A stretch of 50,561 nucleotides of DNA from JBOZRQ01 sp050789255. Lineage in GTDB: Bacteria > Bacillota > Sulfobacillia > Symbiobacteriales > Symbiobacteriaceae. The notes below the pieces were generated by a model that was given only the letters and a program-made list of their open reading frames with translations, did not search any database and was not told where the DNA came from. The translations under genes and the position numbers were made by a program. Positions 49,631-50,561 of the stretch are shown here, piece by piece (position 1 is the first letter of the stretch; the number at the start of each line of letters is the position of its first letter). The stretch is taken from contig JBOZRQ010000047.1 in the NCBI GenBank assembly GCA_050789255.1, forward strand, positions 1 to 50,561. The letters run 5' to 3'.

Positions 49631-49677
49631 GCGCAAAACCCCAGCCCATTATTATAAGGCGAGCTGGGGTTTTGCGC
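49631..49677. repeat. Long hairpin just beyond the moaC terminator
   Basis: A perfect 15-bp stem gcgcaaaaccccagc (49631-49645) / gctggggttttgcgc (49663-49677) around an AT-rich 17-base loop. No T-run follows on either side. May be a back-up terminator or a small inverted-repeat element. Confidence 0.65.
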
Positions 49678-49772
49678 AGCGTTAGTAGGTTGGGGTGGTT
49701 TGGAAGCAAGGAATTGGGGGTAGGGGTGGCCTCGCTTCCAATACCGAACGGCTGAGTTCAGTGTATACCTAT

Positions 49773-49810
49773 ACCGTTACGCGAGCGTTACATACGTGTA
49801 GCGTAACGGT
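49773..49810. repeat. Inverted-repeat cluster before the tRNA promoter
   Basis: accgttacgc (49773-49782) pairs with gcgtaacggt (49801-49810). The short words GTTAC and GTAAC occur twice on each side, giving a nested symmetrical pattern 35 bases before the tRNA promoter -35. Rest of the 49678-49844 gap: one imperfect ggaagcaagg/cctcgcttcc pair, otherwise nothing I can identify. Confidence 0.5.
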
Positions 49811-49844
49811 GTAACGAATTCCAGATTCCATAGGATATGGTGTG

Positions 49845-49873
49845 TTGACGAATTGCTTCGGGCCGTGTAATAT
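49845..49873 (+). promoter_or_regulatory. Sigma-A promoter for the tRNA cluster
   Basis: TTGACG (49845-49850), 17-base spacer, TAATAT (49868-49873); 34 bases before the first tRNA. Confidence 0.75.
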
Positions 49874-49906
49874 TAACTCTCGCCGCCGCTCGACGGTGGC
49901 AACTGT

Positions 49907-49983
49907 GCGCCCGTAGCTCAGCGGATTAGAGTACCTGACTACGGATCAGGTGGTCGGAGGTTCGAATCCTTCCGGGCGCGCCA
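49907..49983 (+). tRNA. tRNA-Arg (ACG)
   Basis: Acceptor gcgcccg/cgggcgc, anticodon stem cctga/tcagg with loop ctacgga, hence ACG (read with inosine as CGN). T-loop ttcgaat; CCA encoded. Confidence 0.96.
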
Positions 49984-49990
49984 GGTTCCT

Positions 49991-50067
49991 CGGGCTGTAG
50001 CGCAGCTTGGTAGCGCGCTTCCTTGGGGTGGAAGAGGTCGTGGGTTCAAATCCCGCCAGCCCGACCA
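49991..50067 (+). tRNA. tRNA-Pro (GGG)
   Basis: Acceptor cgggctg/cagcccg, anticodon stem cttcc/ggaag with loop ttggggt, hence GGG. T-loop ttcaaat; CCA encoded. Confidence 0.95.
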
Positions 50068-50139
50068 AGATGACGAAGTCATTTTGGTCACCCGGCAGTA
50101 GGTTGCCCTAGGCAACCACGAGAGGGCGACCAAGATGAC
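50062..50139 (+). repeat. Duplicated 13-mer and hairpins in the tRNA-Pro/tRNA-Met spacer
   Basis: cgaccaagatgac occurs at 50062-50074 (overlapping the 3' end of tRNA-Pro) and again at 50127-50139. Between them gaccaagatgac can pair with gtcattttggtc (50078-50089), and ggttgcc/ggcaacc (50101-50117) forms a second hairpin. Confidence 0.7.
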
Positions 50140-50144
50140 TCAAT

Positions 50145-50221
50145 GGCGGTGTAGCTCAGTTGGTCAGAGCACACGGTTCATACCCGTGGTGTCGCTGGTT
50201 CAAATCCAGCCACCGCTACCA
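50145..50221 (+). tRNA. tRNA-Met (CAT)
   Basis: Acceptor ggcggtg/caccgct (first pair G-T), anticodon stem with loop ttcatac, hence CAT. It lacks initiator features (three G-C pairs in the anticodon stem and the C1-A72 mismatch), so it is the elongator, or an Ile tRNA with modified C34. CCA encoded. Confidence 0.93.
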
Positions 50222-50230
50222 TGACTCCCT

Positions 50231-50307
50231 GCGAGGGTAGCTCAGTTGGCTAGAGCACTCGGCTGATAACCGAGAGGTCCCGGGTTCGAATCCCGGCCCT
50301 CGCACCA
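50231..50307 (+). tRNA. tRNA-Ile (GAT)
   Basis: Acceptor gcgaggg/ccctcgc, anticodon loop with GAT, T-stem cgggttcgaatcccg; CCA encoded. Confidence 0.96.
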
Positions 50308-50409
50308 CTTCATCACTTCCATAATCCGGCGGTTGAACGGCCGTTATGAAGCTGATAAGATTACGTTCTGTCGCCGCCCGGGTCGCCCACAAATGAAGAA
50401 TTTGGCGGG

Positions 50410-50437
50410 TTGACGAGTGGTATGCGGACGTGATAAC
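50410..50437 (+). promoter_or_regulatory. Promoter of the rRNA operon
   Basis: TTGACG (50410-50415), 16-base spacer, GATAAC (50432-50437); ~108 bases before 16S. The stretch ccttgaaaactagacag (50473-50489) downstream resembles the leader/antitermination and processing sequences of Firmicute rRNA operons. The region 50308-50409 holds an imperfect cttcat..atgaag hairpin after tRNA-Ile. Confidence 0.55.
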
Positions 50438-50544
50438 CTAAACAAGCTGTCGCCGAGAGGTGACACTGGGACCTTGAAAACTAGACAGTGCAAGAGCAAG
50501 AAGAGCTAAGCGAGTCGTACGAACTCAAAGAGCCGAACAAACTT

Positions 50545-50561
50545 TTCTACGGAGAGTTTGA
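50545..50561 (+). rRNA. 16S ribosomal RNA, first bases
   Basis: The window ends with tctacggagagtttga. AGAGTTTGA (50553-50561) is the universal 5' region of bacterial 16S rRNA. The first nucleotide is placed about eight bases earlier by analogy with other Firmicutes. Confidence 0.88.

Noticed and set aside
49939..50133. A 64-codon antisense frame over the tRNA genes, with WRDLNPRPLPPQG
   Set aside because: This is the well-known spurious translation of antisense tRNA sequence.

Overview
The window looks like the chromosome of a GC-rich, spore-forming Firmicute; Symbiobacterium or a close relative is my best guess. The reasons are the high GC content with almost continuous coding, Bacillus/Clostridium-type gene sets (alpha/beta-type small acid-soluble spore protein, NdoAI/NdoA toxin-antitoxin, FlhB-like and FliK-like pair, GerMN lipoprotein, SEDS protein), AGGAGG-type ribosome binding sites, frequent GTG/TTG starts and CCA-encoded tRNAs. 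The species call is inference; the 16S gene starts at the right edge and would settle it.

Layout. 1-4.0 kb: the 3' end of a FliK-like gene with a 15-bp tandem repeat, an FlhB C-domain-like gene, then acpS, the NAD(P)HX repair enzyme and alr, all overlapping or nearly so. 4.1-4.7 kb: the ndoAI-ndoA toxin-antitoxin pair. 4.8-7.6 kb: a nitrogen/amino-acid catabolism unit (peptidase C26 amidotransferase, asparaginase II, threonine/serine dehydratase). 7.6-12.1 kb: an accessory block with a conserved hypothetical, hairpin-rich spacer, penicillin-acylase-type hydrolase, an alpha/beta hydrolase broken by an internal deletion, and a divergently placed frameshifted XRE-TPR regulator. 12.2-14.0 kb: panD, a membrane GAF protein, a small orphan, and a spore protein with a sigma-G-like promoter. 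14.2-17.3 kb: two SulP anion transporters tail to tail. 17.5-22.5 kb: family 4 uracil-DNA glycosylase, alpha/beta hydrolase, three small or unknown genes, and tex. 22.5-29.2 kb: fabI with a FapR-like operator, then the t6A genes tsaE, tsaB and rimI, a small membrane protein, rnhA, tsaD, and acyltransferase, PAP2 and gamma-carbonic-anhydrase-like genes. 29.3-34.2 kb: murC, guaB and murA, with a strong three-helix structured element between guaB and murA. 34.3-37.4 kb: a Fur-family regulator (probably Zur) and znuA-znuC-znuB, both promoter regions carrying the same operator-like sequence. 37.5-41.1 kb: SEDS protein, GNAT protein, GerMN lipoprotein, orphan OmpR-type regulator. 41.2-43.3 kb: thiolase and 3-hydroxybutyryl-CoA dehydrogenase. 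43.3-44.5 kb, minus strand: a YkvI-like permease followed by a 29-residue Trp/Lys/Phe-rich peptide gene. 44.6-49.6 kb: a molybdenum cofactor operon (moeA, moeA-PBP fusion, moaA, moaC) behind a structured leader that resembles the Moco riboswitch and ends in an attenuator. 49.8-50.56 kb: tRNA-Arg, tRNA-Pro, tRNA-Met and tRNA-Ile, then a second promoter and the first bases of 16S rRNA.

The best leads for something undescribed are the tiny cationic, tryptophan-rich peptide gene (43339-43428), the three-way-junction element (32708-32825), and the two related inverted repeats beside the acylase gene. The Moco leader is probably a known riboswitch class, but its terminator/anti-terminator overlap can be read directly from the sequence.
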